From positions 13,058,014-13,122,013 of the forward strand of contig NC_037271.1 in the NCBI RefSeq assembly GCF_000002425.4: DNA of 64,000 bases. The letters run 5' to 3'. Numbering within the stretch: the stretch's first letter is position 1; each line of letters starts with the position of its first letter. Position numbers and translations under genes: made by a program. The notes under the pieces are model-generated. The model searched no databases. It worked only from the letters and a program-made list of their open reading frames with translations, and was not told the DNA's origin. Shown one piece after another: positions 22,201 through 34,640 of this stretch. This stretch comes from Physcomitrium patens (Eukaryota; Streptophyta; Bryopsida; Funariales; Funariaceae).

Positions 22201-22691
22201 AATCCTACAAGGCGTCTGCAGATAGATTTTGAAATCAAGTACCTACTTTCAAAATTGGAGATAAAGCATGGCTTCTTCGACGGAATATCAAGACCAAGCG
22301 ACCATGTGATAAGTTGGACTATCGAAGATTGGGACCATTTATCATCCAAAAGCAAATCAATCCAGTGGCGTACCGTCTGGAATTACCGGCTTCTATGAAG
22401 ATACATCCAGTCTTTCATGTTTCTTTGTTGGAGCCTTATCGAAAGTCGTCTTTTCCTGGAAGAGTGCAATGTCCACCACTTAGTATTGAGATCGAGAACC
22501 ACGAGGAATACGAGGTTGAAAAGATGTTGGATTCATGGTGAAGGTGGGACAAGTTAGAGTATCTTGTTCATTGGTGTGGCTACGACATTAATGAGCGAAC
22601 GTGGGAGCCAGCTAAAAATCTCACCAATGCGCCACAAAAGGTAGAAGAGTTTCATCAACAACATCCTCATAAACCTAAGCCGGTTCGATGA
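19221..22691 (+). pseudogene. pol of element A: PR-RT-RH-IN-chromodomain (stops in frame)
   Basis: A single frame holds, in order, protease (L-L-D-S-G-A, about 19,338), RT with I-Y-L-D-D at 20,352-20,366, RNase H (L-E-T-D-A-S-D near 20,790; Y-T-D-H-K-N near 21,000), integrase with HHCC finger (about 21,410-21,560) and D-D-E residues (D-F-I-T-D, S-D-R-G, Q-T-E-W), a G-P-F module, and a C-terminal chromodomain (E-Y-E-V-E-K near 22,510; Y-L-V-H-W-C-G-Y near 22,560; T-W-E-P). Ten in-frame stops begin at 19,671, 20,070, 20,562, 21,057, 21,321, 21,486, 21,849, 21,939, 22,230 and 22,539. The true end is TGA 22,689. It lies in the -1 frame relative to gag. Confidence 0.93.
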
Positions 22692-22849
22692 TAGCTTCCT
22701 TTTGAAGCTTGCTCACCCAAGAATATAAGAAAATGGAAGAGCACCACCAAAGTTTGTAGTTGATGTAGTTATTTTCTCCAAGATAAAATAGAATTTTTCC
22801 AGTAGCCATAGTTTGGTCTTCTGATATTGATAGCCAAGAGATAGATACT

Positions 22850-23179
22850 ATGCTAGTCAGATTATCTCAATCGACTACCTCACGAAAGCGACCCCGAGAT
22901 GAAGAACCGCCTATACCACGACGACGACGGAGGATACTAAGTAATCGATCACTGGTGATTGTATTTGAGTCTAAGCCTGCTTACTATGATTAGCCAGAAG
23001 GCATATTTGCAGGACAATTTCACAATGAAGACACGAAAGTTCATGCTTGGTCAGAAGTTGAAGGAGTGGGCCACTACCGTTGGCTTCAAGGGTCGATGAA
23101 CCACTTACCTCGTGAACAACAGTTGGAGTTCATAGCAGACGTTATGCGACAGATCTTCATTTTCTTACGTTGGTATTGA
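22850..23179 (+). pseudogene. Accessory ORF (ORF3) of element A, between pol and 3' LTR
   Basis: One frame is open from 22,787 to 23,179 except for a single TAG at 22,991 (one transition from CAG). From the first ATG (22,850) it would give 109 residues. The N-terminal part is strongly basic (R-K-R-P-R-D, then five consecutive Arg at about 22,918-22,932), as in nuclear-localisation or RNA-binding segments. The C-terminal part has L-V-I-V-F-E-S, H-Y-R-W-L-Q-G-S-M-N-H-L and R-E-Q-Q-L-E-F. Counterparts occur at the same place in elements C and K. I recognise no family. Whether it is a separate ORF or was once joined to pol is open. Confidence 0.6.
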
Positions 23180-23215
23180 TTAACAATAACATTACTTCTC
23201 AAAGACCTCGAAGCT

Positions 23216-23229
23216 AAAGGAGGGGGTGA
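23216..23229 (+). promoter_or_regulatory. Polypurine tract of element A
   Basis: AAAGGAGGGGGTGA abuts the 3' LTR, the expected place and composition for the plus-strand primer. Confidence 0.85.
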
Positions 23230-23627
23230 TGTTAGGGACATAGTCCTTAGAACCTTCTAGAGACAAGTTTCTAGAACCTTCTAGAGACAAGTCTCGAGAA
23301 CCTTCTAGAAGCTTCTTAGTTGCTAGAAGATGTTAGGAACATAGTCCTTAGAACCTTCTAGAGATAAGTTTCTAGAACCTTCTAGAAGCAAGTCTCTGGA
23401 ACCTTCTAGAAGCTTCCTAATTAGTAGAAGTTGCTTGAGAAGCTTCCTAAATAGGAGTATATATTGGAATCGAGGCTGAAGAGTTCTTCAGTCTTGACAA
23501 CACATCTCTTGGAGCTCTAGCTCACCTCTCTGGTGTTGTTCTTGTATTCATCTGATTAATCTAGTTCTTGCCAGTTCTTCTTGAACTTCTTGTTAGATCT
23601 CGAATCTGTATTTCTGTGTCCGTGATA
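23230..23627 (+). repeat. 3' LTR of element A
   Basis: Matches the 5' LTR apart from scattered transitions and the loss or non-gain of one 24-bp HSE unit. Its end is GTGATA (CA to TA). Its copy of the self-primer reads AGTCTTGACAA, with the CG decayed. CCTTT follows. Confidence 0.95.
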
Positions 23628-23632
23628 CCTTT

Positions 23633-24742
23633 ACGAGAAATTACATAAGTTTCTACTTGCTCGGTCTCTATTATAGTTGAAAAAACTCATTTTCCAATAC
23701 ATTGTCTTCTTTAGCAAGTATGCTTCTTATTTTCTAATTATATTGCTTCTTTAAATAATATTAAATAATATACTTGGATTCTCCACAATATAAGTACAAA
23801 TCTTTTTGATAATGATGAGTCTTTTCTTCCTCAATAAAAGATTTTAAACGTATCATATCAATTTGCATTGGTTTTGACCTTGATAAATAAGTTTCAAAAA
23901 AATTAAGAACTGCCGTCAATACTTGATTTATTCTTTTTTGGCCAAATCTTTATTTTTGATATCTTTCAAATAATCAATTATTGCATACAATAGATTGAGT
24001 AATAAATTGTTTGTAAGATTTTGCTTTTGATATTATCAATAACAAATCTTTGATGTTGTCTTTCAATCCATATCAAAATTGATTGATAAGGGCTTTTTCA
24101 TTCTATTCTATGTTGCAAAGAAGGTTTTGGAATTCAATAGCATGTATGATAATTGACCATGATCCTTGTTGTAAAAATAAGAGCTTTGTGTTTGCTATTC
24201 TTTCTTAATTACTTTCTTTGAATGTGGTTGTAAATACTTTTAGAAATGAATTCAAATCATAAAAGAGTCGTGAATCTTTTTCCATCAAAGGTGCAACCAA
24301 GAGAGAGCACTTGTAGATAAAAGTGCACCTATGAATCCAACTTTAATAAATCCATCAGAGATTTGAAGGGATGCAACTTTAAATAGAGCTTCACTTGTTG
24401 CATAAATCTTCAAAATTTTGATCTTATTCAATCAAATTTCTTGGGCACACTAATCCTTATTCTAGTTGCACTTATAGAAGCAAAAATCCTTAGATTTGGT
24501 TATGACATTGATCTACTTGTTCCCTTCAATTGCACAACTTTTTGATATAGACTTTAAACTTCTTCTATAGAGATAGGATTAATGTTTCCTTGATTGGTGT
24601 TGATAATGCATGAAATTTCTATCCTATAAGTATTGACAAGTTTGTGAAGATTTGTAATAGTTACAAATCTATTTTTATTTCTACCAAGTGTAGCATCCAT
24701 AATTTTTTCTTCTATTTCAAACAACTTAACAAATAAATCCAC
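23633..24742 (-). pseudogene. gag pseudogene of element K
   Basis: Read on the minus strand, this begins near 24,742 (K-L-F-E-I-E-E, compare K-L-L-E-M-K in E) and runs to the CCHC region near 23,800. It then reaches the gag-protease junction, where element A inserted. It is heavily broken by stops and small changes but collinear with the gag of E. The 5' leader (24,743-24,964) is degraded, and the primer site after the LTR reads TTGACAAAAAT. Confidence 0.75.
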
Positions 24743-24964
24743 AAGTCAAATTAAAAGAGGATAATCTACAATCTCTAATGTCAAAGGAAAATTTCTACAA
24801 AGAAGGATAATCTACTCTCTTTAAGAAAATAATTAGTATTAAAAAACTAAATAATTTTTTTAAAGGTGGAAAATTTGCAACCTTCAAAATACAACAATAG
24901 AAGTAGAGTAATCTACTCAGTTCTAAAACAAGATAAGAATAATGAATTAGGATTTTTGTCAAAC

Positions 24965-25381
24965 TATCAAGGATATGAATCTCGAAGAAAGAATCCTCAA
25001 TACACTCTTGTGTCACTCAAAAGAACTAGAAAGTCACTCAAAGATGATATAAAATTAAACTAGAATGGCTATTGCTAAAGACAAGACTAGAAAGTCTTGA
25101 AAGAAGACTAAAGATTAGAAAGACATTGACAAGAATGAAGAAGGCTTTACTCTTGCCTCTATATACAGTCTTAACTAAGAGCTATGTGGTGATATCCTAT
25201 AGGACCTCCTAAACATATTGACTTTGTAAGACTCATATTTTAACTTATAAGATAGGTTTTCTATATGTGCACTATATAGTTAGCTTGTTCCACAAGCTAT
25301 CAACAAATGGTTGATTTGTTGACTAAGTTTCTAACCTACCAATCAACTACAAACATATATAAAGTCAAAGCAGTATCCATG
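24965..25381 (-). repeat. 5' LTR of element K, truncated
   Basis: Minus-strand LTR matching 12,980-13,488 from its primer-site end (TATCAAGG) through the TATA region. It breaks off at 25,381 inside U3. The following sequence (TGGTATGTAATAAAATTT, then a (TA)n) has no LTR similarity. Confidence 0.8.
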
Positions 25382-25410
25382 TGGTATGTAATAAAATTTA
25401 AGTTTGAATT

Positions 25411-25452
<42 letters not shown>

Positions 25453-26240
25453 ATTTATATAGATACATAGAGCTATAATTTGGTTGAATCAAAATAATAC
25501 AAATATTATATAAATTAATAAAATTATATTATCTAAAAAATAGATTTATTACATAAATTAGAATTAAATTTTTTAAATATAAATATAATATAATTTAATT
25601 AATTTTAATTAATTAAATTATATTAAATATTTTTATTTTTGATATTTTATTATAAATTTAAAACCTTTTTAATTTTTAAATAATATAACTTACTATAACA
25701 TCAAAAGATATTATTTTAATTATATTATCTTTTTTATTTAATATTATGGATTACTTTTATACTATTCTTTTAACCTAAATTACTAATATTTTTTATTTAA
25801 TAATTAAATTGGACCTTAATACTTTATTAAATGACATTGATAGTGATTGAAGTTTATTAAATTAAAATTTTAACAAATAAATGATGGAAGCTTTAAATAA
25901 TATCTATTTTATTACCTTTATTATTTTTTTAGTTAAAAATATAAATAAATAATTTATAAATAGAAAATTATATTATATTTAATATTAAGAAATCTATAAG
26001 CTTATGTAAGCATCTTGATGAAGGATAAATAGGTATATTGTAAAAATATTGTATAACTTATTTGTTATAACTCAATTCATAGTTTCTATTGCTTAGTTTT
26101 CAAAGTTTTAGTTTTAATTTTAATTTTTTATTATGATTGTTAATTTTCAACACTTGAATAAGGTAAAGAAATGTAAAAATTCTAAATTAGCTAGAAATTT
26201 AAAATAAAATCATGTTATAATTGCACATAGTATTCAAATT
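25382..26240. other. Very AT-rich spacer with (TA)n
   Basis: Contains a long (TA)n at 25,412-25,450 and then AT-rich non-coding sequence. There are no domains, no LTR ends and no gene. It forms the transition to the GC-richer island. Confidence 0.6.
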
Positions 26241-29200
26241 CGTTATTGTTTACTCTTATGATAACCATCTCCCAACACTCATCAAAATCCACTAATTCAG
26301 ATAAGAACGTAGAGTTGACCCGCAGGCGTTGACTCAAGATCGTTGACAATGGAGAGTCAACGCCTGATCAGATCCCAACTCAGCAAATCGCCACACATGA
26401 AACATCTCGTTATCCGCGCAATGCTGGGAATCAGCCCTTGTCGGATTTCATGAGGATGGTGTGAGGCTCATCTCGCAACCATCATGCTTCAAATTCACAC
26501 TGTCGTGTGATGTTGCTCAACCTGATCGATGCCCAAGAGACTCGGGCGATAGAGTGCGAGACCTCGGCGCAGGAACAAAGCCAGCGATCATTCAAAGTAG
26601 GGGGATTGACATCGTGTTTGCAAGCTTGGAACTGTAGTTTCCAGGTCACGAAATAGTATCCCGCAGCTCTGTCATCATACAGGTGGTCTCTACACGTCGC
26701 TGTTAGCTAAAGAGCAAAACGCTGGGAGTTGAACAGCATTACGAGTTGTGCATTGGCTCAGTGCGCGTCGCAACCACTGGTTGAGTGGATTTGCTACAAC
26801 GAGCACATTCTAGCAAGATACTGTACATCTTCTGTTTTGCAATTTGCAGAATGTGACTTCACTTGCGGAAGAGAAGTCTTGGTAGCAAATGGTTGATGGA
26901 GTCTTATCACTGCTGGTTAACTGAGGCAACCAATTCCCCCTCATTAAATGAGCTTCCTGCTCGTGGAGCAAGGTCTCAGTGGTCTAGTCTCCTTTTCTCG
27001 CCCAGTAGAGGCTTCAGTGATGGAATGCTGTAAGTTGCGAAAGCAGTGGGCTTTAACCTTATCTGCTTGCAGAAGGTCCATTCGATTCCTATCTGCAAGT
27101 CCTTCCGAATGTGTCACAATCTGGCCAATCTGCATTCTAGTCCTTGGGACCACAAAATGAGATAACGTACTCTTCTCTACGTTGTTTCAAAGAATGTTCG
27201 AAAGTTGAGCTGGTTGAAGTGATGATACGAACACAGTGACCGCAAGCAATTAGAAGAAAATTTGGTTACTAGGAGACGGGTCACTGAAATAAATCTGAAC
27301 GAGGTTATGGAACGTGATTCGAGAACTCCCGAAAGAGAGGTGAAATTTACTTGAGAAGTTTCAGGTCAAGGTGGAAGCAAATAGTGTTACTGCATTCTGC
27401 TCCTCTCACTGTTAAGATGTGTGTAGTTTCTTTTCTAATCTTAAAGCTAGGAAAGTTGGAAATTGATTCCACAGAATTGGCTATGATCCCCCATCTCAAC
27501 CTTAGATGTAATAATGTAGTGGCAGAACCTTTACGAGGTCTCCTTAAGCAAGGCGGAGTCTCATCTTGTGTGATCTCCGTAGCGGGCACCAGCTTTCTTA
27601 AAACTACCTGAAAGCTCTGACGAAAGCTCGTAGTCATTTTTATTTTTAACGACGATCAATTGTGTAGAATGATTGATTATGCAAAGTCGTCTATTACTTC
27701 ATTGAGCTACTCGGTTCTGAATCCTGCCGACGGAACAAGGCGCCAAGAAATCAGATCAAAAGAATTCAATATCTTCATAGAGACTATCAAGTGGCACTAG
27801 AAGATTCTACTCATGGCTGCTTGGCCAATGCTTTGAATTGAAAGTCATTCCAGAATAAGTAACCTGGAATATATAGCTCAAATAAATGCACGTACACGAA
27901 ATTTGGATTGTTGTTGACGACGATCAATTAGTCGTTCGAAAGAGTTTCTAGAATCTAGGCACTGCAGAACGAATTGTCTTACTACGTCACCGGGTCATTG
28001 AGAGTTGAAAAATTAAATCAACAGCTTTGGTAGTGGATAAAGGTCCTGCAACTTGCGCCTCGATTGTGTTACAAAATGTAAAAGATGAGAGTGGGCCAGG
28101 TCTTTGTTGCGGCAAGTCACCTATATTTCCTTAAATAGTTTTTCGAACTATTGCAAGAGCTGATTTCGGGGAGTGTTATGTACCAGGCATTCGGTGTTTC
28201 ATTCAAACTCATTTCGTTATTATGTTATCATTTACTCCACAGAAACTTGACCGTACCCGAAAACTCAGTCCCACTCTGCCCATACTCTTCGTCCTTTACT
28301 GAACGTTTTCAATATACGATTTCATTTCGCTTGACCCTCCCCTCGCTCTCTCGTATCTGAAGCTTGGTCTTTCGAATGAAAGTCCAACAAGTTGCAAAAT
28401 TAACTTCACTTCAAACGTTAGGAAGTGACGACATGCGGTTGGGAATCTCTTCCCAGAGGACACTGCCATCGTGGATGACGATGATAAGCTTGAACTCGAG
28501 CTTCACTTCGGGCTTCACCTCCAGATTCATCACCCACCCGGACTCCATGTGGACACTCCATCAACTCAATAACCAAAAAAGTACGGATGTTTCAAACATT
28601 TCAAATCTAGAGGCTAGCCATGGATTGAAGAATGCAGGTGCACACCCGCGTTTCTAATTATGACGTAGAAACTGAGGCTCTATGGCCGCTGACAGGTTTG
28701 AAACAGAACCTGTTTATCAGGAGTGATTTTAAGGAAGAGTTGGGTCCACTTCTCTAGAGCAGTAACATCCACAACATGAGAAAAAAAACAAACAAACAAA
28801 CAAACAAAAAAAAGAAAAAAGTATGTCAAGTTGCACCAAGGAATGTAACGACTTGCTCAAGATTTCCTTTCTGAAATGCATCAAAATTTAGTTTCAGAAC
28901 TGGATGAGTCAAAGATGGCAGACTCGACAAGTTGGAAGTTCCACTGACAAAACAAAGACTATGTAGCGCCAGTCAGTGGTTTCATCTTGAGTGCATGGCT
29001 GCCAGATGTTGGGCTCAGAAGAGCCGTTACATCTACAAAGAATTTTGGTTAAAATATGTTAATTTACCCATTTAATAGAAATTCTTTATACTTTCCAATT
29101 TTTTCCACATTCACACAGGGTGCTGGAAGTCAGGTCTACGATTTATAGAGGTTTGTGTCAGTCGCAATGAATAGTAGGATGTGAAGTGCATTAGCAACCA

Positions 29201-31830
29201 AAATTAAGCATCTGCAACTCTCACAACTGCTCATAGTGGCCGGAAATTCATTCAACAATCTGTTTCTCCACTCGAACTCGTCGTGTACAGCACTTGATAC
29301 ACCAACTTCTTGATCCTTGACATTATTCTCTCGTCCAAGCTAACGTGATCTCCGCAATACATGTTGAATCAAATTACAAGAAATACTCACACGCTTGACT
29401 TTGTCATCATCAAACTCGTGAAAGGGAAGAGGAACAAAACAAAATGAAAACGAGAAATTCCAATTTCATATCGTGCACACAAACTAATCCAACTAGGATT
29501 ATGACTCCAATGCGACTGTCCCCTGTGAATGACATAGCCAACCCTCGTACCGACAACTCGATTTTCAAATCCTAGACTAAGAAGCAAGAGTTTCGAGGTT
29601 GCTTGCACATCAAGCTGATGTGCATAGATACAAGGCTTAGATAGAATTAGGCAAGCAAAACTCAAGCAGATGGACAAACATACGGACAGAAAAATAAATG
29701 AAAACTTGACGAACATGAACCCTAATATGGTCTGAGTGTGACTTCCTTTGCTGGATAGGTGAAAGCAGGGGGTTCCGTCACCTGGAAAGTGCAGGCCGTC
29801 CTACACAACACTGAGATCGATCGAGAAATTGACGACACTGCTCTGCAAACGAAACAAACAACAGGCGGTCTCAACTCATCAACTCCAATCGTTTAACCTA
29901 CGACATTAAACAGGAGTCGAGAGCGTGTGAAGTTCTTATTGGAAGAATTGTCTAAAAAACCACCGATCACGTAACAGTGCAAGTAATAGCTTCGCAACCA
30001 TTCTGCAGCTGCAAGAACGGTGTGCATCCTTCCAACAGAAGTTTACCTATTGTTCATTCCCACTCCGTTACACTTCAATGACGAGCTTCACTCATCACAA
30101 TCATCTGTCACTTCGCACCAAGGTCGTCAGTCGTATCAAAATTTAGGATCTTGATGTGCATCATTTGGTATATCCATTCACTGTGCGTTCCAAACTGTGA
30201 AGCACTATTCAAGCCACATTGTTACGGTAAGAATGTTAACTTGTGCTTTTGCCGGAGAACCTGAAGGTACCCTCCCGAGTACACTCGATCTTGACAGACC
30301 AGCTTCTCTGGTATTCCAATATTCAAATTGGTGCGAACTGCTGTGGACGTCCTCAAACCAATGTTCAACGCGATCTACACCATCAGAGGTCGCTTCAGAG
30401 GATGACGCGTTTCAAGTAACCTGGATTCGAGATTCTGGATGGAACATAACGCTTGCTTTGACCGAATAGAACGGCTCCATCTGTAGAGGCAGAATCCTGA
30501 ACGAAATGACGAGCCATAATCCACACACGCTGTCCAGCATTTACAGATTAGCAATCACTCTTCCGCTCCCTGAAGAGATTCGAAATGCTCGTAATCTCCA
30601 CCACTACAACCCCTGATACGAGGTATATCATCCCTCCATGCGAAGGACTCCTCCAGACATCCGCTAGAAAAAGATGTTCCGAATACCGGCATATCGCTTC
30701 TCCAACCGGAACATGATGCATTATAACATCTTCTGTTCCTGTGGTCGTGATTACTCTCTTGATCTTGTGCATGAAATGTACCTTTTCTCATTTTACCGTA
30801 TGAGTCGTGAGAATCGATCCGTAAGTAAAAGAATTTTCGATTGCTATGTAGGCACGAATACCGACTTTCGCATTTATCTGAAGACAGATGGTGGTTAGTA
30901 AGAAAACGTCACCTCCTGCTCGGGATCAGCTCGTCAGGTTCGAGACTGCTTCGGGATCCACCTTGATGATCACTGTCACCTTCGAAGGGCGCCTTTCACC
31001 ACTTCGTACACGCCTGTAAAATCCGCAGTAAGCGCAAGGCAGTCACCACAACCTCTACCACAGTATGCAGGGCAAGCACCACTTATGCAGCCGCCACTGA
31101 AAATTCACCTGGTTTCAAGAGCAATTCAGCATCCATAACTCTTGAAACGGGACAGACCTCAGGTCTCAATCCAAAGATAAAACTACCATTCCTTTTGATC
31201 CTGGAGCACAGGAAAATGTGGCTGCACTTCGCGGTTGCCGATGTGAGGAGCTTCCACAAAACAAGGCAAAGGCTTACCCACACAAGGATTCAAACCAGCA
31301 AGGTACACAGAATCCTGAGTAGGACCGCACAAAGCATCGACAAAAAGAAACCCAAATCATAGGATGACTCGCTGAAATAGTATCAACACATCATTTTCTT
31401 CCAAAGCAGCAAACTCTTACAGTTCTCAATAGCAGAAAGGCATACTGAGAATGACACTCTCAGAAGCAGTCTTCTTCGGAGCAGGTGAAATGGTACCGCA
31501 GCAGTCACTTCCTGCCCAGCCATGCTAGTTCGGCCATGGCAGCCAGATGAGTTTCGAGCATGAGTTGTGTCTGCGGCTGTGGATCAAGCGCAGCGGAATT
31601 ATGCCTGCATGCGCCATTCACAGCGGTGGCGACACTCCGATGCGGGAGCTTAGTCGAAGGCAATACGAACGAACGAAAGTACGAGCGAAAGGACAAACTT
31701 AACGATGGAAGGAAGGAAGGACGGATGGCGGGGCGAATGGATGGACGGAGACAGAATGGATGAAAAGGAGAACGAACGAACGAGGAAGAAACCAGTGACG
31801 AAGTGGAGATGGGCAAACAGTTTTAGTGAA
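26241..31830. other. GC-richer island, left part: no supported gene
   Basis: Base composition changes abruptly here and CG dinucleotides are common. Open frames are short (below about 110 codons), overlap on both strands and match nothing I recognise. No exon chain with consistent splice phase was found. A (CAAA)n run lies at about 28,783-28,812. The region may be unmethylated host intergenic or regulatory DNA, or hold non-coding transcripts. Confidence 0.5.
31668..31790. repeat. Cryptic GAAC/GGAA/GGAT tetranucleotide-rich tract
   Basis: Purine-rich stretch with interleaved GAAC, GGAA, GGAC and GGAT units on the plus strand. It explains the Pro/Ser/Arg-rich reading frames here. Confidence 0.7.
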
Positions 31831-32108
31831 TTAAAAGATACATCTGATCCATTATTTTTTGTACATAATTAAAATGCATTGTCATCAGAAATATTGCCCC
31901 AGGAGGAAAAAAATTCCACTCTAATTTTTATATTTGCATGATATTAATTTTCCAGTTTCTTAGTTTTTAATATATTAAGTCTTTAAACTTTTGATATCTC
32001 TTTATATTTCTTAAAGTTTTTTAGAAACATATTTTCTAATTTTTAAAAATATATTTATATTTATATATACATATATATATTTATATATATATATATATAT
32101 ATATCTAT

Positions 32109-32142
<34 letters not shown>

Positions 32143-32462
32143 ATAATCATTCTTCAAATTTCACGTACAGCATATCATTCTTCCATGATTTTCAATATTC
32201 TATTCATATTTTATTAATATTTTTATGACAATGTATCAATAGGTAGTTTAAATTTTCTTTAAATATACTACCTTTTTTATTTTTAATTCAAAATAAAATT
32301 TAGGTTTTTATTAAGGATAAATTTTGATATTTTAAAATTAATAAGTGATAAAATAAAATCAAATAAATGTAAAATTAAAATAAAATTACTTATATTATAA
32401 TAAAATAAAATGAAAATTTTTATTTAAATATTAAATTTAGAAAATCTTCATAAAAAATTGTC

Positions 32463-32499
<37 letters not shown>

Positions 32500-32807
32500 A
32501 AGTATAAATGTGTGAACATATTTTAGAGCTTATTATAGCTATGATATATGTTTTTTTTTATTATTTCCAAAGATAAAATATATTTTATAGTACCAATTCT
32601 TTCAAATTATCTTCATGGTTTTATTGAGTGCATTACATATTTTATTTATATTAAATTATGCATATCTATATTTCTAAATATTTAATTAATTTAAATATAT
32701 ATATATATATATACTAAAATATTAACCACATTGTCATAGATATCTTCAATATTTAAGTAAAGAAGATTTGTATTTGTATAGACTTTTTTCTAATGTTTTT
32801 ATTTAGA

Positions 32808-32843
<36 letters not shown>

Positions 32844-32892
32844 TTTTAAAACTATTAATAAATTACATACATATATATTTCAATTGTACAAT

Positions 32893-33165
32893 AAAACAAA
32901 AGATTTGATGCTTGTAATGCATCAATTTATTTTTCACCAAATATAATATTAGGAGCAATTAGTCCTAAACACAAAAAGATGGCAAAATTTTCTTTAATAA
33001 CTTTATAATTTTTGTAAATTTATCTTATTGTAAATTAATAAAGAAATTTAAATTCATCCATTAATAAACCAAGATTTGTTCTTGAGAAGTTTGATGGTAC
33101 TAGATCTAAGCTTCAAAGTTTTATTAACCAATTATAATTAAATATTAATATTATTATCTTAAGTT
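32893..33165 (+). pseudogene. gag fragment of the E/C gypsy family
   Basis: Two patches align with the gag of E: GATGCTTGTAATGCATCAA (E 60,532 onward) and GAGAAGTTTGATGGTACTAG (E 60,700 onward). The spacing between them is similar but the sequence is badly decayed. No zinc knuckle or pol follows. Confidence 0.6.
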
Positions 33166-33230
33166 AGATTTATTTTTTAAAAATTAAAAATATAATACAT
33201 ATTTATTTTATTTGTTTAAGAAAAGTATGA

Positions 33231-33299
<69 letters not shown>

Positions 33300-34068
33300 T
33301 TGGTAAAATTACATATGCTTAAAAACCAGGTGACAATCTATGAAGAAACTAACTAGATGTAGGATATTCAATAGAAAAATAATAATTTATAATTTTATAT
33401 GCTTAACAGTTCTTTCATCTAGCAATTATTTTAAAAAAAGAAAATTAGTATATTTCTTTATAAAAACTTGTAATTATTTTTTGTAAAATTTAGCAATATA
33501 AAATATACTTTCTAAAAAAAACAAATTTATTATACTAAAATCATCTAGATGCTGGTAAATAAAACCTTTATCAAAAAAATTAATAAAACTATTGGTATAT
33601 AGTCATAGAAATTTCAATAATTTAACAAAAAAACATGCTATTAACAAAAAAAATCTTTTTAAATTTATTTTCACAAAGAGTTTTACTATCTATAAGTAAA
33701 TGCATCATTTTATGTTTTTAATTTTTTTCTTGAATGTTTTTTGTGGTAAAATATATTTTTCTAATTTTTTCACAAAATGAAAATTTTTTATTCTAAAGAA
33801 CTTATTCTAGCTATAAAATCATGTTTGTTTTTATATTAAAAAAACTCAAATTTTAAAGACCATAAAAAAAATTAAAAATATATATTTTTTAATACAAGCA
33901 GAGCCTTTAGCACATAGTATTTTAAATCTTGATCTTAAGCTAAATACTTTAAAATTTTCAAATTTATATTGATTGAAAAAATTCTAAGACTATTATGTAT
34001 TTTATTTAATATAAATAGATCTATATAGAATAGTGTAATATACAAATGACATATTATAGTGGAAGAGC

Positions 34069-34099
<31 letters not shown>

Positions 34100-34357
34100 A
34101 ATTTCTTATTTTTATTTTATAAAATAATATTAATTTCTCAAAATACACAAAAATTGTAATAATTTTAAAAACAGCCTTTTTTAATTCTAAAAATGTAAAC
34201 ATGTTTTAAAATTTAAGTGTGTCTATATGAACTTAAAAACCAACATCAAATTTTCTTGTAATCTTATGTATTTCTTTTTAAAAATTCTACAATTTCAACA
34301 CTTCTTTTATAAGCCTTGTAGTCTTTAAGAAACTTCTACATGGTCTTTTTTATTAAC

Positions 34358-34512
34358 CCGTGCATGTATAGATAAGATTGAGGTCATTTTCACTCTTTTC
34401 AAGACTTTTCTTCTACTCTAATATGGATTCAAGACTTGCTAGTTTCTTGTTCTTGAAAATAGCCACTTCAAAAATATACCTCTTCTTGATCTTTTTTTGT
34501 ATTCTTAAACAA
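34358..34512 (+). repeat. LTR fragment of the E/C gypsy family
   Basis: Aligns with LTR E from about 60,030 to 60,180 (patches CACTCTTTTCAAGAC and GAAAATAGCCACTTC). Only the R/U5-side part survives, with no flanking duplications. Confidence 0.5.
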
Positions 34513-34640
34513 ACAAATATATATTTATTGAATCAGTACAAAATTCATGGAAAAGGACATCGCACACGTATTTTTTAAAAAAAAATACCAAAAAAAAATT
34601 GTTAAATCACAACAATGTTCAAATTTCACATATCACAAAT

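Larger units (their letters stand above)
17494..23627 (+). mobile_element. Element A: complete chromovirus (Ty3/gypsy, chromodomain), inactivated
   Basis: This is a 6.1-kb element with LTRs of 416 and 398 bp, a perfect 5-bp target duplication, a self-primer binding site, leader hairpins, gag, pol (protease, RT, RNase H, integrase, chromodomain), an extra ORF and a polypurine tract. All catalytic residues of the four enzymes remain visible, but gag and pol carry at least 14 in-frame stops. Structure and chromodomain suggest the chromovirus branch known from mosses and fungi (Tcn1-like is my inference). It is nested in element K and is therefore younger. Confidence 0.95.
12980..25381 (-). mobile_element. 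Element K: full Ty3/gypsy element, split by element A
   Basis: Read on the minus strand, the order is 5' LTR (24,965-25,381), gag (23,633-24,742), protease-pol (13,960-17,493), accessory ORF remnant, 3' LTR (12,980-13,488). Removing element A gives about 6.3 kb, the same size as element C without its insert. The junction sequence continues on either side of A within the gag-protease region. The 5' LTR is truncated at 25,381. Confidence 0.85.
31831..34640. other. AT-rich, microsatellite-rich insertion between the two halves of the island
   Basis: AT-rich DNA with (TA)n/(TG)n/(AG)n at 32,048-32,142, (TA)n near 32,468, 32,695 and 32,810, (TA)n(AG)n at 33,235-33,297 and (TA)n at 34,069-34,096. 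It contains two gypsy scraps listed separately. No host gene is seen. Confidence 0.6.

Noticed and set aside
26944..27160. Pair of about 70-codon ORFs on opposite strands
   Set aside because: They overlap almost fully on both strands, match nothing and show no splice continuation; expected by chance in GC-richer DNA.
31505..31816. 103-codon Ser/Pro/Arg-rich minus-strand ORF
   Set aside because: Its composition follows the tetranucleotide-rich tract at 31,668-31,790.
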